NCBI GenBank assembly: GCA_964649265.1
Contig: CAZYPB010000031.1
Location: 1-13,141 of the forward strand
Direction of reading: 5' to 3'
Source of the DNA: CAZYPB01 sp964649265
Lineage (GTDB): Archaea; Micrarchaeota; Micrarchaeia; Burarchaeales; JAKAKT01
Length of the DNA: 13,141 nt
Part shown: one piece after another, positions 13,117-13,141 of the stretch
Layout of the letters: every line of letters starts with the position of its first letter
Numbering within the stretch: the stretch's first letter is position 1
Translations under genes and position numbers: made by a program
The notes under the pieces: generated by a model
Databases searched by the model: none
What the model saw: only the letters and a program-made list of their open reading frames with translations
What the model was told of the DNA's origin: nothing

Positions 13117-13141
13117 AGGCCAGCGTGGTGCTGCGCGAGTA
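13083..13141 (-). other. Probable foreign (chimeric) segment: fragment of a high-GC bacterial gene
   Basis: From a GGATCC at 13083-13088 to the window end the sequence is about 62% GC. Read on the minus strand it is fully open, with almost every codon ending in G or C, and encodes YSRSTTLAFTASGNNFELDP. This resembles an outer-membrane beta-strand segment such as in TonB-dependent receptors of Proteobacteria (weak resemblance, from memory). It does not fit the neighbouring codon use, so a cloning or assembly join is likely. Confidence 0.7.

Noticed and set aside
1..13141. tRNA or rRNA genes, CRISPR arrays and insertion sequences
   Set aside because: No T-loop or cloverleaf pattern, no regular spaced repeats, and no transposase-like protein or terminal inverted repeats were seen on reading through.

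Overview
The window looks archaeal. It carries an Lhr-type helicase of the archaeal form, a fused AbrB-PhoU regulator, and TATA-like boxes centred about 26-28 bases before several start codons (3462, 5429, 8994, 12520), which points to leaderless transcripts. Gene spacing is very tight: convergent genes overlap at their stops, and some neighbours overlap in different frames. Together with many small proteins of no recognised family, this suggests a small-genome lineage such as the DPANN group. That placement is an inference; there is no rRNA or other marker here.

Left part (1-3375): the 3' end of a plus-strand gene encodes a strikingly cysteine-rich tail with the spacing of an inhibitor cystine knot. 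Its stop overlaps the stop of a full-length Lhr-like helicase on the minus strand. A winged-helix protein lies 18 bases upstream of the helicase and probably shares its operon.

Middle left (3462-5390): three small plus-strand genes each have their own TATA-like box. The first two are diverged tandem copies of an unknown family. The third is a beta-rich protein with an uncertain start. It ends inside the 3' end of a membrane protein with an HEXXH zinc motif.

Middle (5429-8899): a histidine phosphatase is convergent with a divergent fold-type IV PLP enzyme related to branched-chain aminotransferases. Next come a helix-turn-helix/calcineurin-like phosphoesterase fusion and one or two very small basic proteins.

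Right part (8994-13141): the AbrB-PhoU regulator is translationally coupled to a membrane protein with a cysteine-containing external domain. A four-helix membrane protein runs the other way and overlaps that gene by 120 bases. From a divergent promoter near 11204-11235 runs a packed three-gene unit: a winged-helix/coiled-coil protein with a lysine-rich tail, a lysine-rich small protein, and a small membrane protein. It contains a 65-base two-frame overlap and a TAATG junction. The last gene is a transglutaminase-like protein that is cut off near 13083-13088, at a GGATCC. Beyond that site the sequence is GC-rich and codes on the minus strand in the style of a high-GC bacterium, so the right end is very probably a chimeric join.

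No tRNA, rRNA, CRISPR array or insertion sequence was seen. The best candidates for something new are the cystine-knot-like tail at 2-154, the tandem small paralogues at 3462-4198, and the packed unit at 11259-12479.
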